Source of the DNA: Serinus canaria
Lineage: Eukaryota; Chordata; Aves; Passeriformes; Fringillidae
DNA: 64,000 bases
NCBI RefSeq assembly: GCF_022539315.1
Contig: NC_066315.1
Coordinates: forward strand, 46,915,174 to 46,979,173
Reading direction: 5' to 3'
Of this stretch, positions 13,050-24,500 are shown one piece after another. The translations under genes and the position numbers were made by a program. Numbering within the stretch: the first letter of the stretch is position 1; each line of letters opens with the position of its first letter. The notes beneath the pieces were generated by a model. That model did no database searches. It was not told the origin of the DNA and was given only the letters and a program-made list of their open reading frames with translations.

Positions 13050-14863
13050 GTAAACACCCATCGGCTTTAACCTCCATAGCCAAGATTGAAGTTACAATGT
13101 TTGCCTCACATTCCTCTTGGACTTAGTGCATCAGGACATACCGTAATTCTCTTCTGCCCAAAACCTGCTAGGGAGAGGGGGTTTGGTTCCCAATTCTCAG
13201 CCAGAGCAAAACACAAGTATACTTCTCAAGTTTTTCCTTAGTTCAGGTCTCCCAGATGAGGCTTTGGGCAGAAACAGCCCAGTCCACTGCTTTATTGAAG
13301 GATGCAACCAGCAGGAAGGTGGTAGCACAATGCCTGATTTTCATCCAGGGCTTGTTTAACCTAAGGAGGCCTTCATAGTCAGCACAGACCAAGATTAAGT
13401 CTCTGAGCACCCGGTCATGGTCCTACTTTACCTCCAGATCAGTGGGTGCACTGTGCTCAAAAGCAAACCAAAAAGCAGAGGATGACTGCTCCTAGAAACC
13501 TTGTAAGCTGCATGTTCTGACCCTCTCCTGACATATGGATGTGAATTGGGCAGGGAAGGTGAGTGAGGCTCAGGGCCCTGCTGCTCGGGAAGCACTCCAG
13601 TAGGCTGGAGCTTCATCACCAGCCAGAGCATCCAGCAAGGCTGGAGAAAAGCACCACACCCTACTCACAGGTACTGACTTACAGGAGGCAGCACCAGGCT
13701 GAGAATCCAGCCGGAAAGCAGACCTCCCTGCAACCCTGGGCCAGGAACCTCTATTTTCTGTGTGAATACTTTTACTATCAGCTTGAATACAAACAAAAAA
13801 GAGACCAGATTCTCTGGTGTTTACATCTTTAAAGAACAGTTAGCCATCAGCACCCTGCCCAGTTTATGTGCACACATGAAGGTAAAATAACTTACATGAT
13901 CTGTTTAGTTTGTTTCTACCTCTCAGACTGATAAGTATTTCCACCTACCCAGAAACAATTTCTATGTATCTGTGAACTTCTGGATTAAAACCTGAGGCTC
14001 TTACAAATTTCCAATACTTTCAAATTAGAGGAGAAGATGACAGGTTTCTGCATATGGAGAGATTCAACATCATTTTCTTGCCTCAGTGATTAAGCAGAGC
14101 CTTGCTGTAAAAATCAGACCTATAGTAGGACCTGCAAATTCTGGCTCAAGTGCTCACACAATTTTTGCAAGGCTGGCTCTAAATCTAAGATCTGCGTGCC
14201 ACCTTTGTATTCATATCCAGCCTGTCTCTCTTTAAATAAAAATACTAATTTACTCTTTGTTCTCACACTTATGGTTGAAGACTTCTAATCTCCCTTGCTC
14301 TGGCTCCAAATCTGAAACTGAGCACTGCAAAAATAGCAATAATTGATAGCAGGTGTTTCAGATGTGTTTACTGCTCTGTGGCACCACTTGCCTCATATCT
14401 TGCCATATCATTCTCTCTTCCAACATCATGAACTTATGCTCCCTGATCCTGAATGACTGTACAAGAAGATTGATTTAGAGATGGATTAGTTTGCAAGTAT
14501 TCATCACTTCTCTTAATAATCAAAGAAACTCAATAGATGAATTGTGGAAGCCAATACTAATATAATTTTTTCTTACTTGGGTTCAGAGCAAGGTTTTTCT
14601 TTCAATAAATTTTAAGGATTTTAGTGTTTCAATTTCTAATTCTCTTCCCGTGTCCTGAACAAAATTACACACATTGCAAAAAATAAAATAATAGCCCAAA
14701 TGTACTCAGATCTGTTGTAGATTGTCAGAATTATTCCACACTGTTTAAGCTGTCTTGCTGCTCTGCCTGCATCCTCCTATACTCCAGGAAAAATAAAGCA
14801 TACCGCAACAAAAGAGTAAGATCATCCAGGAAATGTATCTTGCCAGGATTCAAGTTGGATGGA

Positions 14864-14884
14864 CATGAAGCATGAAGCATGAAG
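14864..14884 (+). repeat. (CATGAAG)3 short tandem repeat
   Basis: Three exact copies of CATGAAG lie head to tail. It is a minor slippage-type repeat with no visible function. Confidence 0.8.
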
Positions 14885-16400
14885 CTCTGTGTAGCAAGAT
14901 CAAGAGGGTGTAAGACGGAGTAACTGTTAATTTTGGTAGCATCAGCTAATACCTTCCAGAGTGAAAGTATTTCCCACATCTCTCAGACTTTAATCACCCT
15001 GTATGCATATATGACATATATGGGTTCCATGGCTCCAGACCATATGCTAATCCCATGTTTCTTTCTTGACCTGAAGTGTGGACCAGGGCCTTAGCCCACA
15101 TGCAATTCCAAACCCTATATGAAACTCAGCACTGGTCTTTCCCTGCTCAGTATTCTCTTTATTTGCTGTCATGAACACACTGGTATTTCCCTGATGAGGG
15201 AGGAAAAGGCTATTACTCCTTTTTTTGATTGTTTTTTGAATCCAGGAAGGGAATAAATTCAAGGAGATATTGATAAAATTGCCAAATAGTTTTGCTAACT
15301 GACAGAATCCTATTCCAGCCAGGACCCAAGCCATCAGCAGACCATAACATTGCACATTTCGGTGCCAAACCTTTCAAACCGCAGCTATTGTGCCCCTGCA
15401 ATTCTGATTCCTGTTCTCTCACTGGAGAGTGATGCACTGGGGAATGTACCACAAGCAACAATCTGAAGCTGAGATTCAGGTTTAGTGCTGCCTCTTGTCT
15501 GTGTCTGAAGAGTCCACAGGTGAAAAGGGCAGGAAAGTTGTCCTTGATAGCCCAAAACTGATGGTTTTTAAACATCAAAAGCAGCCATTGACCTGCCCTG
15601 GTATTTTGGAATACCTCAAACACCAACTGTAGCAATTCATTACTACCAGCAGCAGGAACACAATCTGAAATCAGTGCAATCACACACTAAGCTATAACAG
15701 CAACCAACCCTCTGCAGCAGACCACAGAAATATTAACTCTTCCTTGCTGCCTGTCTAGGATGGCAAGGACAAAAAATTCAGAAGTTAAAACTCAGTTGGT
15801 TTCTATCCAGTCCATAGTGTGGCCCCCATTTGGGTCAGTCATATTCTTCAGGTTGCTTGGAAAAGGGACCAGAAAAGTTGGCAGGAGCTCTGTCTTCTAA
15901 TGTTTCATATAATCCACTGACTGACACACACAGTGTAGCTTTTCCATGCCCCCTCCCCCAGAAGTTTTGTCTTGTGAGTCTGATCACCAGCACTACAGCA
16001 TGTTAGCAGAAGCCACAGGACAACCACACATCTGGGAAGAGACTAGGTTTCGTGGGATAGAGCATAAAGGACAGATAACTTAAGCAACAAGAAGCAGTGC
16101 TGAGGAGGTATAATTAAATTCATAAATTTAAATGCTGAACACACTCACGAGAGTGCCTGTCTTTACAGCCAAGGTACAAATGCCTCATTTATGGCATCAA
16201 ACACTGGATAATTCAGTACTCGCAAGAATAATATCTTTTCTCCAGCTTGAACTAAGGAAATCTCTGTTTCAATTGGAGCTTGGTTCACATCCAAAGTGGT
16301 GCTGGAGCTGTCTGCTCTGCATCAGATTTCCAGCTACAATCTCTTCAGAGTTGCAGAATCTGGAGCATTTGATTGGGAAATGTCAAAGCAAAACATTGTT

Positions 16401-16417
16401 AAAAAAAAAAAAAAAAA
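16401..16417 (+). repeat. A17 homopolymer
   Basis: Seventeen consecutive A residues are followed by a GAAGAAA-rich stretch. It could be the poly(A) tail of an old retroposed sequence, but the upstream sequence at 16,130-16,400 resembles no gene or SINE I know and no target-site duplication was found. Confidence 0.8.
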
Positions 16418-17259
16418 GAAGAAACTTAACTTTCAAGTGTTGATCTTTTCTCTGTTTTGAAATGGAAGTCAAAAATGTCATATTTAAAGTTTCTGCTTTC
16501 AGAAGAAAACCTGTATAAATAGTCAAAGCTAACATTTTTTGACAAAGAAAAAATATTTCAGCTAGCCTGAAAGAGATGGGGTTTTACAGGGCCAAATTAT
16601 TTCAACACTCTTTCCTCTTTGGATGGAAAATGGGACCTCCTTCCTCAGCCCTAGCCAGCCTAAAAGCACTTGGCAAACCTAAATTAATTCATCCTTTTGC
16701 TAGTGGGGGAAATAAGAGGGGCAAAAGCTCTAAAGGGACACACTTGCAATGAACTAGGGTGTCTGTTGATAGAACTACAGAGATACGTTGTAGCTCCAAA
16801 CCCAAAATCCCTGCCTGGGCACAGGTTCCTCCGTGCAAGATGCCTGTGAACACCACTGATGCCCAGCAGCTGCACCTGTCTGTCCTTTAGCATCTTCCCA
16901 GCACAGCAAACTCCTCCAGGCAGAGCAGAGCTGTAGCAGTGGGACAAAAATATTCCAGAGGCTGCCTGCCATAAAACATGCATTAAAATCTTAGTCTGGC
17001 AAATCTGCTTATTTTGCAATTTGGTCATCCTGACTACATACCCAATGGCTTTTCTTTAACCTCCTTTTCTAAAAGGGAAAGGGAAAAAAGGACAATCCCC
17101 AAGAAAAATGTTCATTTCATGAAGCCATCCAAACTTTTAATTATCTTTCTTTTTCAGGGAAAACTAATAATGGCAAACCACAGAAAGATACACTACGTGG
17201 TCTTGTCCTCTCTGATGCTACTGAGAGGAGTGGAACATGAAACTAAATAAAGATGTTTA

Positions 17260-18140
17260 CTGACAGACTAATAAACAAATGGGCCCATTTTGATGTAACC
17301 TTGATGAATGGAGCATCCAGGTGTTTTCAATAATGGCAATAAGCACTACAACTCAAAGTATTTCTGATTCAAGTATAATGCATTATTAGGCCATTAGAGG
17401 CTGAGTATAGAGGGCCATTTGTGCTCAGCCCTATCAATAATGTTCCTTCCCAGCCTACATTTAGGCCAGGGGAATTAGTCATACGGATATTCTATTTAAT
17501 AAAAACCTAAAGAAGACGCATCAAGAATCGCATTACATTTTAACAGGGTTACAGTAGTCCAGGAGGACCACAAGTTTAATTTTCATAAGAGCATTCATTC
17601 CTCAATTATGTCAAACATGAAAATGTAAATGGCAAATTTAATGCTAACAATATCCCTCAAAGCACATTGGCAGGTAGCAACCATTATGTTGAGTGAATGC
17701 TGGCTGCATAACAAGCAGCCCCAAACTAGACAGCAGGGGATTAAAATTGCCAAGCTGAGCTCCACTGATTACAGTTGCACACTGCCGAAAACACCCTTTG
17801 TAATATGCATGGGAACTACAGGCAGATTCCTTCCTCCCAAAGAATTTGCTGACTGTGAAGGAATCAGGATTAATATGGCCAAAGGTGGTAGCCACGCGAT
17901 GTCATAGGAGCCACCCTTTGGGTCCTCCCAAGCAAGCACAGCGAGCCGAATTCATCCCCAAAGTAATTCCACCAAAGAAGAGGGATTTGCACACACAGAT
18001 GCACTTTGCTGGCTAATTCCTTTTAAACAGGAATGGCTAAACGGGGAGGAGCAAGAGTGGATGGAGGTTGGATGCTCACATCTGGTTTCAGGGATGCAAT
18101 CTGCAGCTTCCTCAAACGATGCAAAGTGAAAAAGCAATTA
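17260..18140. promoter_or_regulatory. Candidate conserved non-coding element cluster
   Basis: This stretch has the texture of a deeply conserved developmental enhancer. It is complex and repeat-free and carries many homeodomain-like words, such as CATTAG and GGATTAA (the latter a Pitx/Otx-type core). Examples are the stretch around 17,375-17,475 and the GGATTAAAATTGCC and AGGATTAATATGG stretches near 17,738-17,752 and 17,867-17,879. It includes ATGCATTATTAGG at 17,379-17,391, TTTAATGCTAAC at 17,637-17,648, and ATATGCAT-like octamer-type sequence near 17,803-17,810. No frame in it looks coding. Conservation itself cannot be measured from one sequence, so this is a pattern judgement. Confidence 0.4.
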
Positions 18141-18842
18141 AATTATTCTGCAACTAAGCCAGAAGTGCCTCTGTAATATGTGAAGGAAACTTGTTGCTTT
18201 CAACCATACACACTACAGTGAAATACAAATGAAGGGGATAATATCACATGTTGCATCCTGCACTTTCTGAATACAACCCAAACTTCTGTCTCTGTGCAAG
18301 TGCTTGGCTTCATTGCCATGCCATGAGTAACCTGGGACTCCAGCCCTGTTTCCATGTAAAATAATAACATTGGGATTCAGATGTGCAGTGCACAAAGTAC
18401 TGATTCCCTACCAGAGCCTTGAAGGGAAGATACACTCCTTAAAGCACACTGTGCTATTAATTGGTACTGCTGAATAAATGCAGCCCCTGTACTTCACAGT
18501 TCAGAAGAGTGAGCTGCATCCAGGCTCGACAAAGCGAGCCATGCCAGGCGAGCTCTTTCCAGTTATCATATCTGCTCATGGAGTAAAATGTAGGATTAGC
18601 ACTGCAGTTCCTCTTACTGAGGTCTCTAGAAGTATGTGTGTGCATTAACATCACACAGTGCTTATGTTTTTGTGTGTCCTCTTGTTCACATTAGGGCACA
18701 TAAACAGACACAAATGCATAATCATACATTTAATGAAAATATTAATGTATGTTTTCACACCCATTAATTCAGCCTCATTGCATAGCAAGGAAGACTTTTC
18801 AACATTTGCCAAGAAAAACATTTATATTATTTTATTATTATG
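18141..18842. other. Intergenic DNA, no gene seen
   Basis: No open frame longer than about 65 codons is seen, and no repeat or enhancer-like signature stands out. The interval leads into the microsatellite at 18,843. Confidence 0.5.
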
Positions 18843-18892
18843 TGATATGATATGATGTATGATATGATATGATATGATATATGATATGATAT
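18843..18892 (+). repeat. (TGATA)n microsatellite
   Basis: About 50 bases consist of slightly interrupted TGATA/GATAT pentamers, repeated roughly nine times with one or two irregular units. It is a simple repeat likely to vary in length between individuals. It also creates a run of GATA words that should not be read as a GATA-factor enhancer. Confidence 0.85.
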
Positions 18893-20619
18893 TACATGCA
18901 TTCTAATAATGCATTTATTCAATTTTTTGAGGTAGAAAATGCTACTTTATCACTTCATCTACTTGACATCTCCAAACCTACTCAGAAAGCAAGGTTCCAC
19001 TGAAGCTTAATTGAGAACAGGATGGTTAACAACATCATAATTTTCAGTAGCTCTTTTTTACATAGGTCTGAATCAAAGCTTGGGGGTTTTAAATTTAACA
19101 AGTATCCTTAGGGTTTTTTTCATCATAAAACTTCTAAAATTTGTGTGCAGGAACACCTGAGGTACAGATCTGTATTCTTACAGAGCCATGCTACTGAAAG
19201 TCCAAATGCAGCAATGCTTTAGTTTAGGTGGGAAATCAGTAAATTATCATGTTGCTTGGTTTATACCTAGACACTCATGACCAAAAATCATGTCAGATAA
19301 ACCTACTGGCCGCCACTTCCTGTAAGATGGGATCTTACCCTATCCACCAGCAGGCAACAGAGATGTGACAACTCCAGCTGAATCCTCAGTATCTTCCAAG
19401 ATGCCTGGGAAAGAACTGGGATCAGAAAGCAACAAAGAAACTTGGACTCTGCATACCATGGAAGTATATAGGGGTAGATGCCTTTGGAATATGAAAGGAT
19501 GAAGTGGAATTTCCCTAGTCAGATTCTGAAATGCCTACTTGTCTTTGTTTTCCACTAGCACTCTGGTTGTTGACAAATAAAGCATGGTCACTTTACCAAC
19601 CAGCTTGCTGCCCACAGGGACCAGCAGCAACCCCCAACACACAAAATAAGCTGTTTCATGAGAAAATTATTTCTAATGCTTAAGCTGTGGCACAAGAGAG
19701 AAATTTGGAATAAGCAAGCTACCAGAAGGATTTTACTGTTGGTAGATTTATCTTTTTCACAAGTCAACAATAACAAGGAATGTGGCATAATAGTATAAGC
19801 AGGATTTTAGACATGTTAAAATATACACACTCATCTGATTCAACTTCCTTATCTCTTGGATGCCTTCCTGCTAAGAGGAAGGATGAGTCTGCATCTTGGC
19901 AAATAGAAATGGCAATGTTTTGCTTTGGATTCTAGCAGCTCACAGAAGACAACTTCCAACAAATTTTTCCTCTTGCTAAGCTGGCATGGACACCTTCAGC
20001 ATACATTTGGAATATACTGAATTTCAGAGGTGAAAGAGTGGAAACAAAAGGAAAAAAACCCAAAAAACATAGGTGAGGATGTTAGTGAATGGAAGAATTT
20101 TGGAGGCAATTCTTGTTTGACAAGCCAGTCATAAGAAGATAAATTATTTTATATGGATGCTTCATGAGTGGATATTAAGTTTTGGGAGGCTCAATCAGAT
20201 TTCTGGGGCTACAGAGAAATCCACTATGTTTTTATTTTTTCTTGACATAATTGAATATTTCAAGGAAGCTCAGTTTTCTAGTGCCATAGAAGAGTTTGAG
20301 CTGTCTAACAGCAGCCACACTTTACAAGGCACACACAGTGAACCCAGCAGATGTGTTTTCATGATGATTGGTTCTTGTTATTTCAGTCAGTGTGCCCCAG
20401 CTTTCCTCCAAGGATCACTGCGGGAACCAGCCCAGAACAAGTGTTTAGCGTGAGACCCTCTCTAGCCAGAGGCCATTGTGTCAGCACCAGGAAAGACTTG
20501 GTTTTCATCAGCCCAAAGTGAGGATCAGTTCCCACTTCAATTGCGAATTTCAGCAAAAAATGGGTTATTCCATGGTGCCTTCACCAAATCCCAAAGCAAC
20601 CAAGTTCTTTAGTACTGGA
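18893..20619. other. Intergenic DNA, no gene seen
   Basis: This is AT-rich non-coding sequence. The longest frame is 98 codons at 20,157-20,453, with no recognisable features. No repeat family was identified by eye. Confidence 0.5.
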
Positions 20620-20675
20620 AGGACTTGCTGCCTGCAAGCTTGCTGAACTTAGCAAGCTTGCAGGCAGCAAGTCCT
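20620..20675. repeat. Perfect 25-bp inverted repeat, 6-base loop
   Basis: The left arm at 20,620-20,644 begins AGGACTTGCTGCCTGC and ends AAGCTTGCT. The right arm at 20,651-20,675 is its exact reverse complement, and the loop is GAACTT. No mismatch occurs in 25 pairs, and pairing stops sharply at both ends. An RNA from either strand would form a stable 56-nt hairpin. The loop is small and the stem shorter than is usual for a microRNA precursor, and the total lack of mismatches suggests a recent origin. Template switching during replication, or a sequencing or assembly fold-back, are the main explanations. Confidence 0.9.
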
Positions 20676-20929
20676 ATCTAGCTGCTAAATCTAGCACTGC
20701 TAAAGACAGGGAGTCCTGGCAGGTCAGCACACCTTGAAACAGTAGGTCAGCAAGGCAAGTCAACATAGCCTTGACTCCCAAACACAAGCACCAACCTCTG
20801 AGCTGTTTTCACATATTAGAAATTCATTTGGAGACGGACGTGTTTTCTTTTCTGGGGTGGGTTATTTTAAGCCTATGTCAGATGCTGTCAGTCACCAGCC
20901 TAAGAGAACTGCTCAGACCCCTGGCTTGG
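20676..20929. other. Non-coding spacer
   Basis: No gene or repeat was recognised between the hairpin and the candidate conserved element. Confidence 0.5.
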
Positions 20930-21160
20930 CTCTCCACGTCCCATGAGGAACTTCACAAGCAGCCCACAGCCGTATTGGCATATGGCTATCACCACTCCGC
21001 TCCCCAGACGTCTTAGTATAATAAACTGGTAATTGAACGGCGAGCTCAGTGCTGCTGTTTGCAGAGAGCCGTGACCGCTGAATGATTACGACAGCGGGCA
21101 GCGCTACGGAGGTGTTGAAAGAGTCTATTAGTCTGCTTAGTCTAAGGCAGTAAGGAGAGT
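20930..21160. promoter_or_regulatory. Candidate conserved non-coding element
   Basis: This compact block is unusually rich in CpG for the local background without being an island, for example CCACTCCGCTCC near 20,991-21,002 and the GACGTC at 21,007-21,012. It contains ACTGGTAATTGAACGGCG near 21,024-21,041 and AATGATTACGACAGCGGGC near 21,081-21,099, with TAAT/ATTA cores. An AGGTGTTGA at 21,110-21,118 resembles a T-box half-site. Retained CpGs in an AT-rich region suggest either purifying selection or an unmethylated regulatory element. A 152-codon minus-strand frame crosses it, but its composition is not protein-like. Confidence 0.42.
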
Positions 21161-21522
21161 TGATGCAAGCTCTCTGCAAACAAATACCCAGAGCAGGCAA
21201 CACAAAAAGGGCAGTGAAGGGTGGGGGGGCTGTTTCCTCCATGGGGGGTGTTGTCAGAGATGTGTCATACTTGAACGGGTGAGATATGCACAGAACAAGG
21301 TTACCAGGGCTGGAAACATAGGCAGGGAAGTTTTCCTCACACTCTGGTTGTGGCTCCTGTGACTGGAGCAAGGCAAAAGGAAGACTGTTGCTGTTTACTG
21401 CAGGGAGTCACTATTATTCTGTATCATAATGTGGCTCTAAAACCCATTATATGGGACTTAAAAGGATCTGTTAGATACCGAAGGGCGCATGACATGCTCA
21501 GGAAAAGACAAGGACCACCATA

Positions 21523-21569
21523 TTCACAAGACAAAGAAATTTCTTCTTCACAAGACAAAGAAATTTCTT
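21523..21569 (+). repeat. 24-bp tandem duplication
   Basis: The unit at 21,523-21,546 (TTCACAAGACAAAGAAATTT and four more bases) is repeated at 21,547-21,569, identical over 23 bases. It is an exact and therefore probably young duplication in otherwise unique sequence. It has no visible functional context. Confidence 0.85.
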
Positions 21570-24500
21570 GGTCTGAGCTACATTGAGTCACCCACCAACA
21601 CTCCCGAGGATGCCCATTCAAACCCCTGGCCTCAGCAGGCACAAGGCTCACAAAGACATTCCCAGCCAGGGGAGCTTCAAGCCCCAGGCCTGACAGACAT
21701 CCTCACTCCACCAGGGCTTGCAGCATTGCGTGATTTTTCCAGGAGCTGGTAGTTCATGGCTGGTCTTCAGGACAGCCTTGAGCAGCTCCTGGTGGCACTG
21801 CCTCACACAGCATGAGGCAGACGGACACAACTCATGGCTCAGTCCCTCAACAACCAGCAGAGCTAAAATAAGGTATTGATAGGATTTATCAGATTTTATC
21901 ATGGATGCCTCTTGATTAATCATGACTTGGACAGACCATGGGTTCCGTCCAATGGCTAGAAGAGCTGCCTGTTGTGGTACAAATCTCCTGCCACTGAAAA
22001 ACCCTTATAAAAAACCCATTCATCCTTCCACAACTACCTAACCCTCAAGAAATCTTTTGTAAAATATATTGGAAATATTTGAAATACATTAAAATAACAC
22101 TATGAGGTGCTTACTACATCTATTTTGGTGTTTTCAAGTAGATTTTTCTCCTTTATTTTTCTCATCAGGAGGCTTATCTGACATAATTCAAAAGTTTGGG
22201 ATTGACTTTGTTTGTGTTTATGAGCTCCTCTGTTGCCATGGCTCTAGGAAGGAGTTCAGGTCACTTTGCTCCCAGTTGCTTTGACATGAAAGCAACAAGA
22301 CGCCAAGCACCCACTTTAGAAAACAGGGGCTTTAAAATAAAACCTTATAAACCAAAAAAATTGCAGAAAAGGATTTGAAGAGTCAGATCCAATGAAATCA
22401 CATCTATCTCTTCAAGTTAAGATTTTAATTGGGAACTGCAGGTACTCAAAGAAAGGGTAAACCTTTAGTGTAAAAACTGAAGTCAAACTCTGTCTGTTTC
22501 TGTCTGTGCAAAGAAAGTGTTGTAACTCGGCCCGAGCCAGATTTGACAAAATCACAGCATATCCCCCCATTTTTTCTCATAGGCTTCTCAAGAGTCTTTC
22601 ACTGCAGTCAGCAGAGTGGTACAAATTTGCTCCAGATGAAAGCTTGGCCTTTGAGGCACAATGGAGTGGGAAACAAAGGTCAGTGCTGCCCAGTGACTTT
22701 CATGAGTGGGGAGGGAATTGAGCTGCCCCCAAACCCCAGGGTCAGCCACACCATCAGGGAGAGTGAGCAGCAAGCAGCCAGGGGGATGCCTGGTGATGGT
22801 GGTGTCCGCCCAAGGCTGGGGTTTCCTATAAAGATGGAGCAACATTGCTACTCTTCTTCAGAGAAAAAATCATCATGGCTAAAATATGATTTCCCAGTGG
22901 AAGGTGCTCAGACATTGTTCCTGAGCACTGTATCCCTCTCCTTTCCTTTTTTTTTTCTGTCTTGAGATTAGAGGGAAAAGATATCTCAGCCCAGCCCACT
23001 ACAGAAGCCCCCATGCTAAAGGTGCCAGGACAGCAGGCATCTCCAAGAGGTACCTGCACAGCAGGCTGGTGCATCTGCTGTGACCCTTCTGGCACAGACG
23101 AGACACTGTGCCTCTCAAAACACAAGGTAATCCCTTGCTGCCCAAATGCAGCCAAGTCCCTGCCCTCAGGGGCTGCTTCTCCACAGCCTGCCCCTCTGCC
23201 CTGTGTCAGCCTGTGTTACCGTCCAGCAGGTCTGGTGGGCAGGATTTAATGTGCTGCCTTGTGATTCAGCCTGCTGAGGATGTCCAGTGCCATAAGCTCA
23301 TCACATGACTGCATGCTGTGCACATTGGGGTAATCATGTGGAAGAGCTCATTACAAGGCAGGAAATTAGAGCACAAGCTTGGAGGAAGCAATCTTTCAGC
23401 ACGCAGCAAAGCCAATCACACACACTTTAGCAACTGTACCTGAAGTAGCAAAAAAAGTCTGCTGAAGGAGGACCTGGATCAAATTTTTCTCTTCCCCTCT
23501 GCGTCCTCTCAACTTCTGCTCTTCTTGTAGAACAGCTCAGTGGAAGTCCAAGCAACATTGTCCAAGAGAGATGGAAATCTCCCTACATTGGGGTGCGGGC
23601 TCAAATTTAGGCATATGGGTGGGTCATCCTACTGACTTCAACAGGATGGCTTGTGTGCTTTTTATTAGATGCATGAAGGAGAACTTTGATGAGTCAGATC
23701 CAGGAGTTTCATACTTTCTCCAAGATCAAAGGCAGCACAACATCTCCCACAGTAGAACCCACATGGCTGCAGTTTATTTGCTTTACACTGACCTGGTTTG
23801 AGTGGGCTGAAGTACAATTTACAGGCCAAATTAGGCTCTCTACTTCTTGTGTTTCTTTGTGATTTTTTTTTTCTTTTTCAGCATGTCAGCTGAACATGTT
23901 GATCTATGACAGTGCAGAGACATGCAGACAAAACTCTGGCATTGTTTACAAGCTGCTGTTATGCTAAAATACAGAAAAAAGAGAACAACCTGCAGTACAG
24001 CTAAGGGAGATGTTAAGCAAGTTAAAATGTTTTCATTGGCACCAAGACACACTTCTGTGTTCCCCTTCCACACGATTTAGCAAGATGGAGGAACTAACTT
24101 CCAGACAGATACTCCTTTTGTCTTGAGAATCTGCATTTACTACTGTTGCTTGCCTTGAAATCTCTACACCAGTAGGAATGAATAGTAAAATCTTTCTGAA
24201 ATATATCAACCCTTGTCCTGCTTTCCAAATCCAAATTATCACCAAAGAGTACAAACATCACACCCCCACAGCTGATAGAGAAACCCTGGAAATAATATCA
24301 CAGTCACACTCTACTGTAGATGGCTGCAAATAATAAAATAATATGAGCTTGCTTTTGGCCTACTAATTTTTCCAACACTCTCTAGGTCAAGGGGTGAAAA
24401 CAGAGAGCTGTCAGATCAGACAGAGATCTCCATGGATCTGCTGTGACTTGAGGAGAGGATCAAAGAGCTCACAGCCTGGTGCCTAGCATGGAGCTGGGCA

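Larger units (their letters stand above)
13050..17259. other. Intergenic DNA, no gene seen
   Basis: This is ordinary-looking non-coding DNA. The longest frames (156 codons on the minus strand at 15,213-15,683, which lacks an ATG start, and 114 codons at 16,684-17,028) have no recognisable features. Small repeats are a threefold CATGAAG at 14,864-14,884 and an A-run at 16,401-16,417. If the GC-rich block to the left is an exon, this would be its downstream intron, but I saw no clear next exon. Confidence 0.5.

Noticed and set aside
12633..13126. Frames of up to 135 codons across the first CpG island as a protein gene
   Set aside because: Both strands are open, the main plus frame starts at GTG rather than ATG, and the product is low-complexity Pro/Ser-rich with no family resemblance.
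15213..15683. 156-codon minus-strand frame
   Set aside because: It starts at GTG and has no family resemblance or gene context.
18843..18892. Cluster of GATA words as an enhancer
   Set aside because: It is a TGATA microsatellite, so the GATA cores follow from the simple repeat.
20620..20675. Hairpin as a microRNA gene
   Set aside because: The loop is only 6 bases, the total is 56 bases, and pairing is perfect with no bulges and no paired flanking basal stem, unlike typical animal pre-miRNAs.
23590..23720. Possible ancient SINE/LINE remnant around CTACTGACTTCAACAGGATG
   Set aside because: Only a short stretch resembles known amniote repeats; there are no ends or second diagnostic block to support a call.
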